Positions 21,545-30,829 of a stretch of 64,000 nucleotides of DNA are shown piece by piece (positions within the stretch are counted from its first letter, which is position 1; each line of letters opens with the position of its first letter). Made by a program: the position numbers and the translations under genes. Source of the DNA: Prorocentrum cordatum (taxonomy: Eukaryota > Sar > Dinophyceae > Prorocentrales > Prorocentraceae); assembly GCA_963575745.1 (NCBI GenBank), contig CAUYUJ010016059.1:2449849-2513848 (forward strand). The letters run 5' to 3'. The notes below the pieces were generated by a model. The model was not told where the DNA came from and ran no database searches. It saw only the letters and a program-made list of their open reading frames with translations.

Positions 21545-21845
21545 ATCGCCGATTGGCGCCTGGTAGTCGATGGGATCGCGCCGATTAGCGTGGATTAGCG
21601 TCGATTCAGCGTCGACTAGCGCCGACTAGCGTCGACTAGCGTCGAGTACTGTCGGACCACAAGGGCCAACAATATGGTACGGGAGGCGCCCAATAGCTCT
21701 GAATAGCGCCAAGTAGCGCCCACAAGCGACCAATAGCGACCAGTAGCGCCGAGTAGCGCTCAATAGCGCCTTGTAGCGCCGAGTTGTGTTTTCAAGTAGC
21801 GCCGAATAGCGTCGAAATGGCATCCAATACCGCCCGATGGCGCCA
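21545..21845 (+). repeat. TAGCGYC short tandem repeat
   Basis: 10-12 bp units such as GTCGACTAGCG and CAATAGCGCC. A 112-codon minus frame through it is a shadow. Related GTCGA-rich units are at 51485-51535. Confidence 0.8.
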
Positions 21846-22434
21846 TGTGAGGGAAATGCATTGCGTCCGCTTTGCGCGCTAGTGGGCGCCATGGGGACTA
21901 CCAACAGCTTCTGCGAGTTGCTTTCTAACGGTAGTTGGTCTTCCGGAGGCCCCCTCGTTGCCATGGTTGGACGCAGCTTGGATAACTAGTGCATTTGGAT
22001 CCGTTTGGATTTCGGGATGGGCCCATGGACCGATTAATCGAGTTGCGTTTATGGCTTGAGACCTGGGCCGTGCATTTCCTCACATATCGATCCAGTTTGA
22101 AAAATGCAGCAAAATGTGCGGTCTAGGGCTCCGCTCTGGTCGTCGTTGTTCGCGATGTTGTATTTTGTTTCAACGTCCGATCTCCAGGAATTCCTTCGGT
22201 TTCGCCGTGTCTGGCCTCCCCAGTGGCCCTCGTCGCCTCGGAAGCTTGGGCTGAACGCATCTCGGGAGGGGTCCAGGCAGTAGCGGCTTTCACACGGCGG
22301 TCAATATGAAAGTTGTTTTGTTCGTTCTATCCCTTGCCAGCTTCTTCTGGCGCGACCTGGTTTGGTATGTCAGTGGTTATTCTCTTTTGTGTGGGCTGCA
22401 GATGTGTTGTTCCACATGTGTTGTTTTCTTATGT
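21846..22434. other. No gene recognised; may include outer left LTR
   Basis: Non-repetitive and less GC-rich than the flanks. The part from about 22290 has weak similarity to 28960-29050 (GCTTTC, then ATGAA, then CTATC), so the left LTR may start here. Confidence 0.4.
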
Positions 22435-22572
22435 GTTGGATACTCCTGGGGACCAGCCAGTAGGTTAGCTATTTCTGAAACCTAGATGTGTTTCGGATTT
22501 GGAGTAGATTTCGCGCGATCTCAATCAGAGTACCGTCTGTAGTCCATCGTGTTCAAAAATATTGAAGAGTGT
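22435..22572 (+). repeat. Left LTR-like direct repeat
   Basis: Aligns over its whole length with 29054-29188. Shared blocks include CCTGGGG, 'CCAGCYAGTAG', 'GTATTTCGG'-like, 'ACCGTCTG', 'CCATCGTG' and 'TTGAAG'. The end next to Gag has a 20-nt tandem duplication (22551-22590). No clear primer-binding site was found. Confidence 0.8.
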
Positions 22573-22587
22573 TCAGAAATATTGAAG

Positions 22588-23136
22588 ATGGTAGCGGAGC
22601 TGCACCAGCTCCAGATCTCAGTCTCGCACGCCCCAAGGTCAACCGGGCGCGCGCGCGATAGCTTCCGCCAAGCGGTGGATCGAGCCGACGGGACGGAAAT
22701 TGACAAAAGGTTCGAGCTGGTCGGCGTCGAGAACACCTGGAGGTCGCTTGCGCTGAAGGCTATCCGCTTAGGCCGCATCAAGGGCTACTGGAGCCAGCTC
22801 GGAGCCTACCTGAACTACGTGAAGCACAGAGACGCGAGCAACGCTTCGGCATCGAACATGGCGTTGAACCAGGAAGCGTTCAACGAGATGCGCAACGCGA
22901 TGCAACAAACGCAACCAGTCATCGCCGAGCTACAAAGGCAGAGTGCCGAACTACGGCAACAAGTTCAACGGGGAGCAGGTCCTGAGAACATCAGTCAGGT
23001 CGGCGAGGTCGTAGAGAAGTTGCTGACTCGCCCGCACCGCAGCAGGCAAATATACTTCAGCCGGTCAGAGCGAAGGACGTCGGCAAGCCGCAGGCATTCA
23101 AAAATGAAGAGTCGCAGTTTGGTGAATGGTTGCTGA
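22588..23136 (+). pseudogene. copia Gag, N-terminal part
   Basis: I chose the ATG at 22588 because it falls just after the left repeat and starts a sensible protein; the same frame is open upstream only through non-ATG codons. It gives about 182 codons: a segment with RRFELVG-like sequence (here DKRFELVGVENTW), LGRIKGYWSQLGAYL, then a Gln/Glu-rich stretch near residues 110-145 likely to form a coiled coil. It is the capsid-like first part of a copia polyprotein. After about 23030 the frame turns into nonsense and the Gag reading resumes in another frame. Confidence 0.75.
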
Positions 23137-23519
23137 AGCTTAACAGTTACGTACTCAGTGCTTTCGGGGTGAATTTCAGGCCGGTGATTGAATGGGGCGT
23201 CGATCAGGCAAGCGATTCGATTGCGCTCGCCGCAGCACCTGTAGTCACGCAGCTCGTGGACGTCGCCGTCGAAGGCGAAGAGGTCGACAACGTCGACGAG
23301 AAGCGCTCGCAGTTCTACGCGGCGTTCTTCTCGCCGTCTCGCCCACCGAGGGCGAGTCGTTTGACTTGGTGGTCGCCGCTGGTCAAAGCAACGGGACGGG
23401 GGGGCCCCACCAGCGGCGGTCGCTGCCGCGTGTTGATCTGGGAGATCATGGCGTTCGCCAGAACCGCGAAGCTGGAGAACTTGGCAGTTGAGATCGTAAA
23501 GTCGGTAAAAGCTAATTAG
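23061..23519 (+). pseudogene. copia Gag, central capsid part
   Basis: This frame reads KDVGKPQAFKNEESQFGEW and continues through a Tyr/Leu-rich helix region, as in the capsid domain that assembles the retrotransposon particle. It overlaps the previous fragment in a different frame, showing a frameshift near 23040-23060, and ends at TAG 23517-23519. A further piece beginning QIKLSALEGLVPQDVG lies in yet another frame near 23570-23610. Confidence 0.7.
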
Positions 23520-23581
23520 GCGCTGCGAGATGCGACGAGCAGACGGACGCGACGCACGCCGCGACGATCAGATCAAGCTGA

Positions 23582-23911
23582 GTGCGCTCGAGGGCCTCGT
23601 GCCTCAAGACGTTGGAATGCACCTGGTTCCAGCGTCGCTTGTCCATGCGCGAGGAGGCGCGCGGCTTCCTGGAGACCCAGCGCAGGCGAAGAGCTCCGGG
23701 CCGATCCCGAGGATATCCCATGGAGGTGGACACACTCGCGAAGAACGGCCATGGCAAGAGCAAGAGCGGCAATGGCAACGGCGAGGACTTCAAGAGGAAG
23801 GGCCAGGGCAAGACGGCGAACGATCCGAATGCGACGCGCTGGAACTGTGGACGCAAGGGCCATCAAGCTGCAGCCTGCTGGAAGCCAGAGCTACAGATGT
23901 CACGGCAATGA
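23582..23911 (+). pseudogene. Gag zinc knuckle with Cys-to-Arg change
   Basis: The 109-codon frame has MEVDTLAK, then a Gly/Lys-rich linker and WNCGRKGHQAAACW. A retroviral-type zinc knuckle needs C-x2-C-x4-H-x4-C. Here the first Cys position (codon 23837-23839) is CGC, Arg, one base from TGC; the other three ligands (23846, 23861, 23876) are intact. The domain would bind the element's RNA; this copy is predicted to bind zinc poorly. Confidence 0.8.
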
Positions 23912-23999
23912 TATCAAGGGTGAGACGTACACCGAGAACGTAAAAAAGGCCAGCAACACCAACGTTACCAAAGTGGAGTTCGCCGAGGCAACCTGAGCA

Positions 24000-24430
24000 G
24001 CTCCGAGGAGACTGCCGGCGCGGTCGGCGCCGAGTTGCCAGCCTCGGCATTGCAGGTTCGATTGAACAACGACGCAGCGACCTTCAGCTTCAACGCGTTC
24101 GAGAAGGCCTTGACTGGGGCAGCGCTGAGGTCAAGACCGGGAAGCACTATCGCGAGAGCGCCGCGATGACCTGCGACGCTGGCGCCGCGGCCGCGGCCCT
24201 CCCGCTCGGCCAGGAGGGCGAGCGCAGCGAGCCCGACGGCAGCTTCCACCGCGCGGCCGCGGGCGAGGCCGTCGAGGGCGAGGGCGGCGTCGGCGTGGTC
24301 CTGAAGGGCAGGCGCGCGAAAATCGGGGCGGCGTGCTTGTCCGCCTCGGCCGATGCTGCCAAGCGCCGCTTCGCCTGGATCGGCGGCCGCGCCTCGAAGG
24401 AGAGCGAGCCCATGCATAACATCTACTAGA
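24000..24430 (+). pseudogene. Probable copia protease region
   Basis: Lies between zinc knuckle and integrase, where copia elements keep their aspartic protease. A frame includes SFNAFEKALTGAALRSRPGS, then another reads an Ala/Gly-rich stretch. I cannot identify the catalytic D-S/T-G. The assignment is by position, with weak sequence support. Confidence 0.35.
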
Positions 24431-24682
24431 TGATCGACCAATGCGGGGCTGAGGAGATCGAGGGCGCCGCGCCGCTGTTCCTGTGCGGCGGCGCTTGCGA
24501 GGCAGATGTGCTGATGGGCGCGCCGATGTTGGCTGCCTCTTCGGGATCGGCAGCGCTCGATCTCTGCCCTTGGGCCCCCGCGAGCGCGGCCCCTCAGTGG
24601 CCGGCGACGGTTCCGCGGCAGGCGCGAGGCCGCTGGCCGCTAGCGCCAGCGCCCTGGGGTCGAGATTCCGCTCCTCGCGACG

Positions 24683-25080
24683 TTGAAGAAGGAAGGTGGC
24701 GCGGGCTACGACGAGAAGGCGAAGATGGCGAAGACTACGACGGCGACCCCGCGGAGGTCGCTCCGGCGCGAGGTCCAGGGCGCGAGACGTTGCCGACCAA
24801 AGCCGAGCTGGATCACGAGTCCACAGGACGTGCTGTTTTTCGAGACCAGCGCGAAGTTTGCCGCGCAGCTCGAGGACGGTCGGCAACGCGAGCTCCGCGG
24901 CGAACGACCCGAAGGCGCAGATTTGGCGGCGTTCATTTATTTCGCGTTCATTGGCGAGAAGACCGGCGAGGAAAATGGGGGCCAGGAGGGCAAGTTTCCC
25001 GCGCTGATGGCGAGGGGCCCAAGACGAAGTTGTCGCGTCCATCGGCGGTCTCAGGCAAGAGGGTCGCCGACTTCATGATA
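24683..25080 (+). pseudogene. copia integrase core region, degraded
   Basis: The 131-codon frame includes AAFIYFAFIGEKTGE, resembling the start of the rve integrase core, where an Asp is expected close to this point but is not seen. The frame continues to a TGA-type end just before 25080. Integrase inserts the cDNA into the chromosome; this segment looks inactive. Confidence 0.5.
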
Positions 25081-25260
25081 TAGATCTCGATGGGCTTCAT
25101 CCTGAACCTCGGCCGCCGCGGGCTGATCTGTCGGCGCGACGCGGTGCCCGCAGTCGCAGCCCCTAAGACGGCCGTCGCAGCGGCGGCGCCTGCAGTGGAG
25201 CATCTACCGCGAGAGGTCGCCAGCAAGAGAACGTCGAATAATAGGCGCTTTTAGGTCGCA

Positions 25261-25908
25261 GTGCGAGAAGTCAAGTGGCAGGTCGGGGCGAATGGGTTCG
25301 CGTTGGAGCCCAAGCTCGGCGAGGAGGTCGACGACGCGCGCCCCATCCTGAAGTGGTTGCCCCAGCGCGCAGCGGCTCTCTTGGGCCGACATCGACATGG
25401 AACTGGTGGTCTTACCGCAGAACTGCGGCGCTCTGGCCGCGATTGGAAGAAGCTGGGGGCGGCGTTCGGCGAGCGGGTGATGCGCGGGCCGCTCGCGCCA
25501 GGAGGGCGCGGGGGCACCGTGGAGAGGCGCGTGGAGTATGGGAATATCCAAGGCTGCCACGCGCGGGCAGGGCCCCCTCTCGTCGCGACGGTCGACGGGG
25601 CGGGGAAGGCCTTGCGCTTCGGGAGGTTGCCGACGGAGCGGGCCTGGGACGGCAAGGACTGGGGCGGTCTTCGAGGAGTCCCCTGGGCGACGCGCCCAGA
25701 CGCGGAGGCGCCTGATTTCGCGAGAGCGCCGGCGGTGGCTGCCACGCGGGTGGAGCCGCGAGCCTCGCAAGCGAGGTACGTCTTGCGCCGCGATGTCGAG
25801 AGGCGCGGGGCTGCGTCGGGCTGCCCCGGGCGTCTCGGGCAGACGCAGAAGGGCGACAAAGGCCCGCGACGAGGAGCGCCGCGCGAGGATCGCAAAGCTG
25901 ACGAATGA
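25261..25908 (+). pseudogene. copia integrase C-terminal region
   Basis: An open frame of 215 codons, the best preserved pol segment. It begins REVKWQVGANGFALEPKLG, then has ILKWLPQRAA, GLTAELRRSGRDWKK and GERVMRGPLAPGG, and ends with RRDVERRGAASGCPG. This pattern (the helix after the catalytic Glu, then the GKR-type small domain and linker) matches the end of integrase in dinoflagellate copia polyproteins. After 25908 the reading shifts to the frame with EDPEDRIRV at 25910-25950. Confidence 0.8.
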
Positions 25909-26974
25909 GGACCCTGAAGACAGAATCAGAGTTACTGGGCGCCACTTCCGAGCCGAGGACCAACCGGCACGGGGCGACGTTATCGGCTTCAGGCCGTAGC
26001 TGGCGGAGACCAGGCTGCGCTTTCGCCGCCCGCTGGAGACGAGGGCCGAGCTCTCGACCGGGGGCCGGGGGGCGCCGCGACGGCCACCCAGCAGAGGACC
26101 CGGCTGGAGTCGATGGGAGCTCGACGAGCGCTGCCAGGTAGCACCGCGCAGGTGCGTCGGATTTGGGACGGGCCACCCGAGCGCGCGTCGGCGTCGGCTT
26201 CAAGACCGACTGCGGCTCAGAACCTTGCGATGGACGTCGACCAGTCGCCGAGACTGAGTGTCAACGACAAAGGGTGACATGTTCGTCGCGATTAACGAGA
26301 TAGCCGTCTTTTAGATCACTCGCATCGGAGACGGCGAACCTAGACGTGGCGCAGGCGGAGGCGATTGCGCAACTTTTTGCAGATATGTGCGCTGCAGGTG
26401 TCGCGGAGATCTGCTCGCCGAGGAAGTTTGCCAAGACAACGGAGGTTCGGACTCGAACCAGGCCTGGCTGGGGGCGTCGAGACTGATTGGGATCCACGAC
26501 TTCCAGAGCAGGGGAAGACACTCACCACCCTGCGCAAGTTCTCGGACTGCAAGCGCGACCCAGCGATCGTCGAGGCCCATTACCTGGATGGCGAGATTCA
26601 CTTTTAGCATGGAGGTCTGCGCGGGGCGCTGCAGGGCAGGGGGCCATTGATTGATTGCTATCTCTTCGGGAAAGACCTTGGTTGGCAAGCACCTGGCACC
26701 GCCAATGCGTTCAGGAGTTCATCGAGTTGGCTATGCGTGCGCCTAGTCCATGGGCCTACGCGCCGCTGGCACGCGCAGGCGATTGGCCCCGACGGGAAGC
26801 GGGGCTTCTTTCGGGGAGAGACTGGGTGACTCGCCGACGGTGAGCTTCTCGCGAACTTCTCGAGGTCTAGTGCGAGCGTCTGAGAGGTCCGAATCGAGAA
26901 AGAGAGCTGCCTCGCTCTGTGCGCGCGGTCGATGGGCGAGCCGGACACGCGCGACGGACCCCCCCCCCAGCTCT
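25909..26974 (+). pseudogene. copia pol linker between integrase and RT
   Basis: Several short frames carry recognisable pieces: a run ending AEICSPRKFAKTTEV near 26400-26440, QEFIELAMR near 26715, and AIGPDGKRGFF near 26785. Dinoflagellate copia polyproteins commonly have a long region of this kind before RT; its role is unknown. Stops and frameshifts are frequent. Confidence 0.55.
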
Positions 26975-27165
26975 GCACGAACGACGTGGGTACGGAAAGA
27001 ATGGGTACAATGCCCAACAGCAGTTCCTGCTCATTTGGAACAGGACTCGCTGTCCGCGCCGCCGCGGCCTGTGTCCACTTGAGACAGAAGGCCGCCTGCC
27101 CAACAGTGCCCGCTGTTGGTTTGGGACAACATGTGTTGTTGGATATTGTACCCATTCGTTCGTGC
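26975..27165. mobile_element. 191-bp foldback/MITE-like element nested in copia
   Basis: The right end, reverse complemented, begins GCACGAACGAATGGGTACAA. The left end has the same two decamers, GCACGAACGA at 26975 and ATGGGTACAA at 27001, separated by 16 extra bases. CCAACA follows on both arms. No coding capacity. It sits where the polyprotein would run from the linker to RT. Target duplication is unclear. Confidence 0.7.
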
Positions 27166-27183
27166 CAATGTCGGGCGTCCACA

Positions 27184-27600
27184 CCAGCTTGGCGGCAGCT
27201 GTTCTCAGAGGATTGCGAGAAGAGCTTCGGCGACGCGAAGGTCTCGTTACCTTTGCCGCTCCTTGCGGGGTGCCAGGGCGACTTCTTCATTGGCGACCTC
27301 ACTGGCGGCGCGCTCGATTCTGAGGCCGTTCAGGCTGCGAGGCTGGCGGAGCTGGAATGGCGCCGCGGAAGGCGCGCGCGGGAAGAAATATACTTGCACG
27401 CGAATTGCCCAAGAATGGCAAGAAGGCAGTTGCTCTCAAGTGGATCTGCAGCAGCGAGGGCGACGGGACCCCAGCGAGGCACCGCTCAAGGCTGGTCGCG
27501 AGAGCAAACTAGAAGGCGATGGAAGCCGAAGACCGACCTAACCAACATGAGTTGTTCTCGGCTACGCCGCCGCTCGAGGCGTTCAGCGCGATGGTGATCA
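27184..27600 (+). pseudogene. copia reverse transcriptase, N-terminal part
   Basis: One frame gives VSLPLPLLAGCQGDFFIGDL followed by RLAELEWRRG. A shifted frame supplies the Trp-containing strand after ARRQLL, and at 27552-27597 another reads HELFSATPPLEAFSAM. These are the first conserved blocks of copia RT, before the catalytic Asp of motif A. At least two frameshifts separate them. Confidence 0.75.
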
Positions 27601-27652
27601 TCTTCGCAGGGCGCGTAAGCGACGCCTATTTTGATGGCGATAACGAGGGGCC

Positions 27653-28027
27653 GTGCACAAGTTCTACGACACCTCGAGGGCGCACTCCTATGGCGACGTG
27701 AATCGCGAGGCGCGCGTGGAGTTGCGCGAGGAGGAGACCAGCGAGTGCCCAGAGCCCATGGTGGGCAGGCTACTCACGATGGCGCACGGTGCGGCCGACG
27801 CAAGTCACGTTTGGCAAGACGACTACATTGGCTTGACGAGCTCGCGCAGCGTCAAGAAGGGGATTTCGAACCCTGCGCTGCTGCGCCATGCCGAGCGTCA
27901 GATCCAGGCGGAGGTCCACGGCGTCGATCTCGGCGCGACCATGAGTAAGTCCCAGCAGAGTTGGTTCGATGAGGGACTTTCCCGCTACGATATCAAGGCG
28001 ACGGGGTCCTGTGCAGCAAGCCGCTGA
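27653..28027 (+). pseudogene. copia reverse transcriptase catalytic part, HGVD
   Basis: A 124-codon frame reading ECPEPMVGRLL, then DASHVWQDDYIGL, SNPALLRHAE, and EVHGVDLGATMS at 27911-27946, then WFDEGLSRYDIKATG. RT needs two adjacent Asp in its xxDD motif; here the first is Val (GTC at 27923-27925), so the enzyme would be dead even without frameshifts. The reading continues in another frame at 28039 with HVQEVFMDLSLENEKEG. Confidence 0.85.
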
Positions 28028-28038
28028 AGGAGCAGAGC

Positions 28039-28695
28039 GTGGTCTACCTCAACTGGGTGCTGGTCTGGGGCCCGTTCGAGCGCTCAGCCCGCCTCGAGGC
28101 GGGCGCCGGGCATGTACAGGAGGTGTTCATGGACCTGAGTCTGGAGAACGAGAAGGAGGGTCACGACTCCGGCTGTCAAGAGGTCGGTGTCGAAGGTGCC
28201 GAAAATCGATCGTCTTTCGCCGAGATTGAACGGCGAAGAGATCAAGGCCTACCGCGGCGTGGACACGAGTGTCATGCGCCTGCGCATGCACAGGCCCGGT
28301 ATCAGCTACTTCGCGAGAATGCAGGCCAGACGCATGCGGGAGCCGAAGGAGCCCAACGTGGAGGACTTCCAGAGAATCGGCGCTCCCTGGAGAAGTACCC
28401 CGCCGGGCGGCTGCTGTTCCCAGCTCAGAGGCTGCCGAAGAAGGCGAGCGCGTGCGGCGACGGCGACTACGCGGGCGACCCGATCACGAGACGCTCGAGA
28501 AGTGAGATGGCAATACTATCGGGATCGTATCTGCTGGAACATGGCAGTACAACCCAAGGCGCAGAGATTTTGGGCAGCGGCGAGGCCGAGTACAACTCCC
28601 TACTGCGGGGATCCTTCCACGGCTTTGAAGTAATAGCCACGATGATCGATCCAGCAATCGATGTTGGCAGCGAGATTGGAGCTGTATGTCTCTAG
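28039..28695 (+). pseudogene. copia RT thumb and RNase H, frameshifted
   Basis: One frame holds the RT connection region to about 28180, a second (28187-28380) reads LNGEEIKAYRG and ARRMREPKEPNVEDFQRIG, and the first resumes with FPAQRLPKKASACGDGDYAG, LLEHGSTTQGAEILGSGEAE and YNSLLRG. RNase H removes the RNA template; the expected Asp (DGDYAG) and Glu (GEAEYNS) are visible. The frame switch in the middle breaks the protein. Confidence 0.85.
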
Positions 28696-28735
28696 GGACA
28701 GTTAGGCCGCCAGAGGGATCACAAACCGACAAGGA

Positions 28736-28942
28736 GTGGAAACTGTTCGACACCTGGATGTGCGTTTTTTTCTCTGGCTGCAGGAGTGGATTCAGCACGA
28801 GAGGTTGTTGCTGAAGGCGGTCGAGGGCCACTGGGATCCAGCCGACCTGTTCACCGAGGCTCCCGACAAAGAGACGATGGAGCGGCTGATGAAGCTGATC
28901 ACGACGAAGGACGACAGTTGCGAGAGGCACCGCGGGCTGTGA
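28736..28942 (+). pseudogene. copia RNase H C-terminal end
   Basis: Reads VRHLDVRFFLWLQEWIQHE, then VEGHWDPADLFTEAPDKETM. Copia polyproteins characteristically end in HLD(I/V)..H and ADxxTK; here TK has become TE (GAG at about 28856). The fragment ends at TGA 28940-28942, the probable natural end of pol, about 110 bases before the right repeat. Confidence 0.85.
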
Positions 28943-29053
28943 TGATGCTGGTTGTGAGCTAGCGCTTTCGTCATGAAGAGATGAAGCTGCTGGTCCTTTT
29001 GGCTATCGCCCTCCGCCTCCACCCACACGCGGCGACGAAGGCTGAGGAAGGAT

Positions 29054-29188
29054 GTTTGGCTTTCCTGGGGGCCAGCTAGTAGTTCAGCGAATACTGAAGC
29101 CTAAACGTATTTCGGGTTTCAAGTAGGTTTGAGGCGATTTCAACCCGAGTTCCGTCTGCAGCCCATCGTGCTCAAAAGAGTTGAAGGT
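29054..29188 (+). repeat. Right LTR-like direct repeat
   Basis: Partner of 22435-22572. The LTR may begin earlier, near 28960. No clean polypurine tract is visible before it. Confidence 0.8.
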
Positions 29189-30690
29189 TATGTTCTCGAC
29201 CGTGGGTGTATCGGCATCTATCGGTTTCCCCACGGGGCTGGCGCGGCCTCGCCTTCTGCGGTCGCGGACCTCCCAGCGGGTATTTTTAGACTCCCGCCCC
29301 AGTCTGTTGTCGGCGCCCTCCTGTTTCAAAGGGTCGAGCGGACTTCTCCTTGACACTCCTCTTTAGGGGGCGGGCAGTGGCCCCCTCTTCGTTGAATGCC
29401 CATCCTGCTTCATGTATCTTCCCAGGTCTTCCGGCCGATGGGTCTGTATGTTTGTTTCCTCTGCTCGTTGGCGCTCCCCCTGGCCTCCCGCGGGCTCCCC
29501 GCAGGACGTGCCCAGGGGCCGTGTGGTGGACGGCCCGGACTCGCAGCCGATCGGGGACCCCGGCGCGGAATGCCCCGCGGGCCCGAAGGAGTTCCTCGCA
29601 TTCCTCGCCCACCTCCTCGTACTCGTCGTCCTCCTCCTCGTCCTCCCCCGCGTCCTCGTCGTCCTCCTTCCTGTCCTCCCTCGTCCTCCTCCTCCTCCTC
29701 CTCCTCCTCGTCCACCTTGTCCTTCCTGCCTTCCTCCTCATCGTCCTCGAGAGGGGGGGGCGGGCGACGGACGAGAGGGAGGGAAGATGGCCAGGAGGGG
29801 GAGGAGGAGGGGGGAGGAGGGGAGAGGGGTCAGGGAACGGGCAGGAAAGAAGCGGAGGACTGCGAGGATCCGAGGCGGGGGCTTCTGGTCAGGACCTCTG
29901 GCTCAGCGTGTCTCAGGAGGGAAAGAAACACACAGACACAATTAATCCTCGATTCCCCAGAAAATATGGGAAAATATGGGAATTGGGGGGGAAGACAAAA
30001 ACCCAAAACATATGGGAAAATATGGGGATCAGTTTTATTTGTGTGTATTTATTTGTGTGTCCTAATTTCCCTTTACACCAGGTCGGGCCCCCCACGATGC
30101 CGCGCGACGCGCTCTCCGCGGCCCGGCCCTCGGGCGCCAACGTCCCGAGCAGCCTTGCACAGAGCCTCCCACGCCGCGCAGCGGAGCGACGCGCTATCCG
30201 CTCGCAAGAGGCACAGCGCGCCGCCGGGGCCGCCGCCGCGACGTGGCACGCAAAGGCCCCCGACCGCATCCGTGGCCACCGCATGCCGAGGTCCCGGGGA
30301 GATCGATCCCACGGGGCGATGGTCACGGACACGCCCCCGCCGACAAGGGGAGGGGCGTGGGAGGGGGGGGGTGCGGACGGACGGGCGGTGCTCACGCGGC
30401 ACAGCGTGTTCAAGGCGAGGGCCGCGTTCCACGAGAGATCTTGCGACTCCGCTGAGGGCGTAACGACTTCTGCCGTCCCTCCACTCGCGCTGGAGCGGCC
30501 ACGAGTTGTTCCAAATTTCCCTGGAGATCTCTGGGTCCACCTGGATCTGCCACGATTTACGTGGATTCTGCATTTGCGTTGATGTACTTGGCTCGATTTT
30601 CACAAGTGGATTGGCGAAACATCGTCAATCCCTTAGGGACTACTGTTCGTAACTCGCCCGATGACGCACGGAACCCAGCATATGATCTTG
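29189..30690. other. No gene recognised; TCC tract and AT-rich patch
   Basis: Overlapping frames of 410 and 355 codons (plus, from 29350 and 29396) and several on minus are low in information and lack domains. 29600-29715 is a TCC/TCG microsatellite. 29935-30075 is an unusual AT-rich patch with three AAATATGGG copies and GTGTGTATTT/ACACACAGACAC ends that are loosely inverted, possibly a small insertion. Confidence 0.5.
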
Positions 30691-30696
30691 ACGATC

Positions 30697-30800
30697 CCCT
30701 CCTCCTTTTCCTTTGTCTTCGCTCTCGTCCTCATGTCTGTGTCCTCGTCCCCGTCCCCGTCCTCGTCGCCGTCCTCGTCTTCCTCTCTGGTCTCATCCCC
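30697..30800 (+). repeat. CTCGTCC-rich tract
   Basis: CTC/TCGTCCCCG pyrimidine-rich low-complexity sequence immediately 5' of the reverse transcriptase fragment. Confidence 0.7.
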
Positions 30801-30829
30801 TGCTGCAGCCTCCGCCCTCTCTCCGCCTC

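Larger units (their letters stand above)
22435..29188 (+). mobile_element. Decayed Ty1/copia LTR retrotransposon
   Basis: About 6.75 kb bounded by direct repeats (22435-22572 and 29054-29188). Between them, all on the plus strand and in Pseudoviridae-like order, are Gag, a zinc knuckle, integrase C-terminal region, reverse transcriptase and RNase H. The order integrase before RT defines Ty1/copia rather than Ty3/gypsy. The coding region changes frame many times and carries stops, so this copy cannot make a polyprotein. The two repeats differ at roughly a quarter of positions by eye, which implies an old insertion. A 191-bp foldback element sits inside it. Product similarity is to copia elements abundant in dinoflagellates. 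Confidence 0.9.

Noticed and set aside
26380-26475. Possible minus-strand tRNA around GGTTCGAGTCC
   Set aside because: The bases around the loop do not form a T-arm stem, there is no acceptor pairing, and the site lies in copia pol.
29350-30582. 410-codon plus-strand frame
   Set aside because: It crosses a TCC microsatellite and an AT-rich insertion-like patch, has no domain, and is matched by other open frames.
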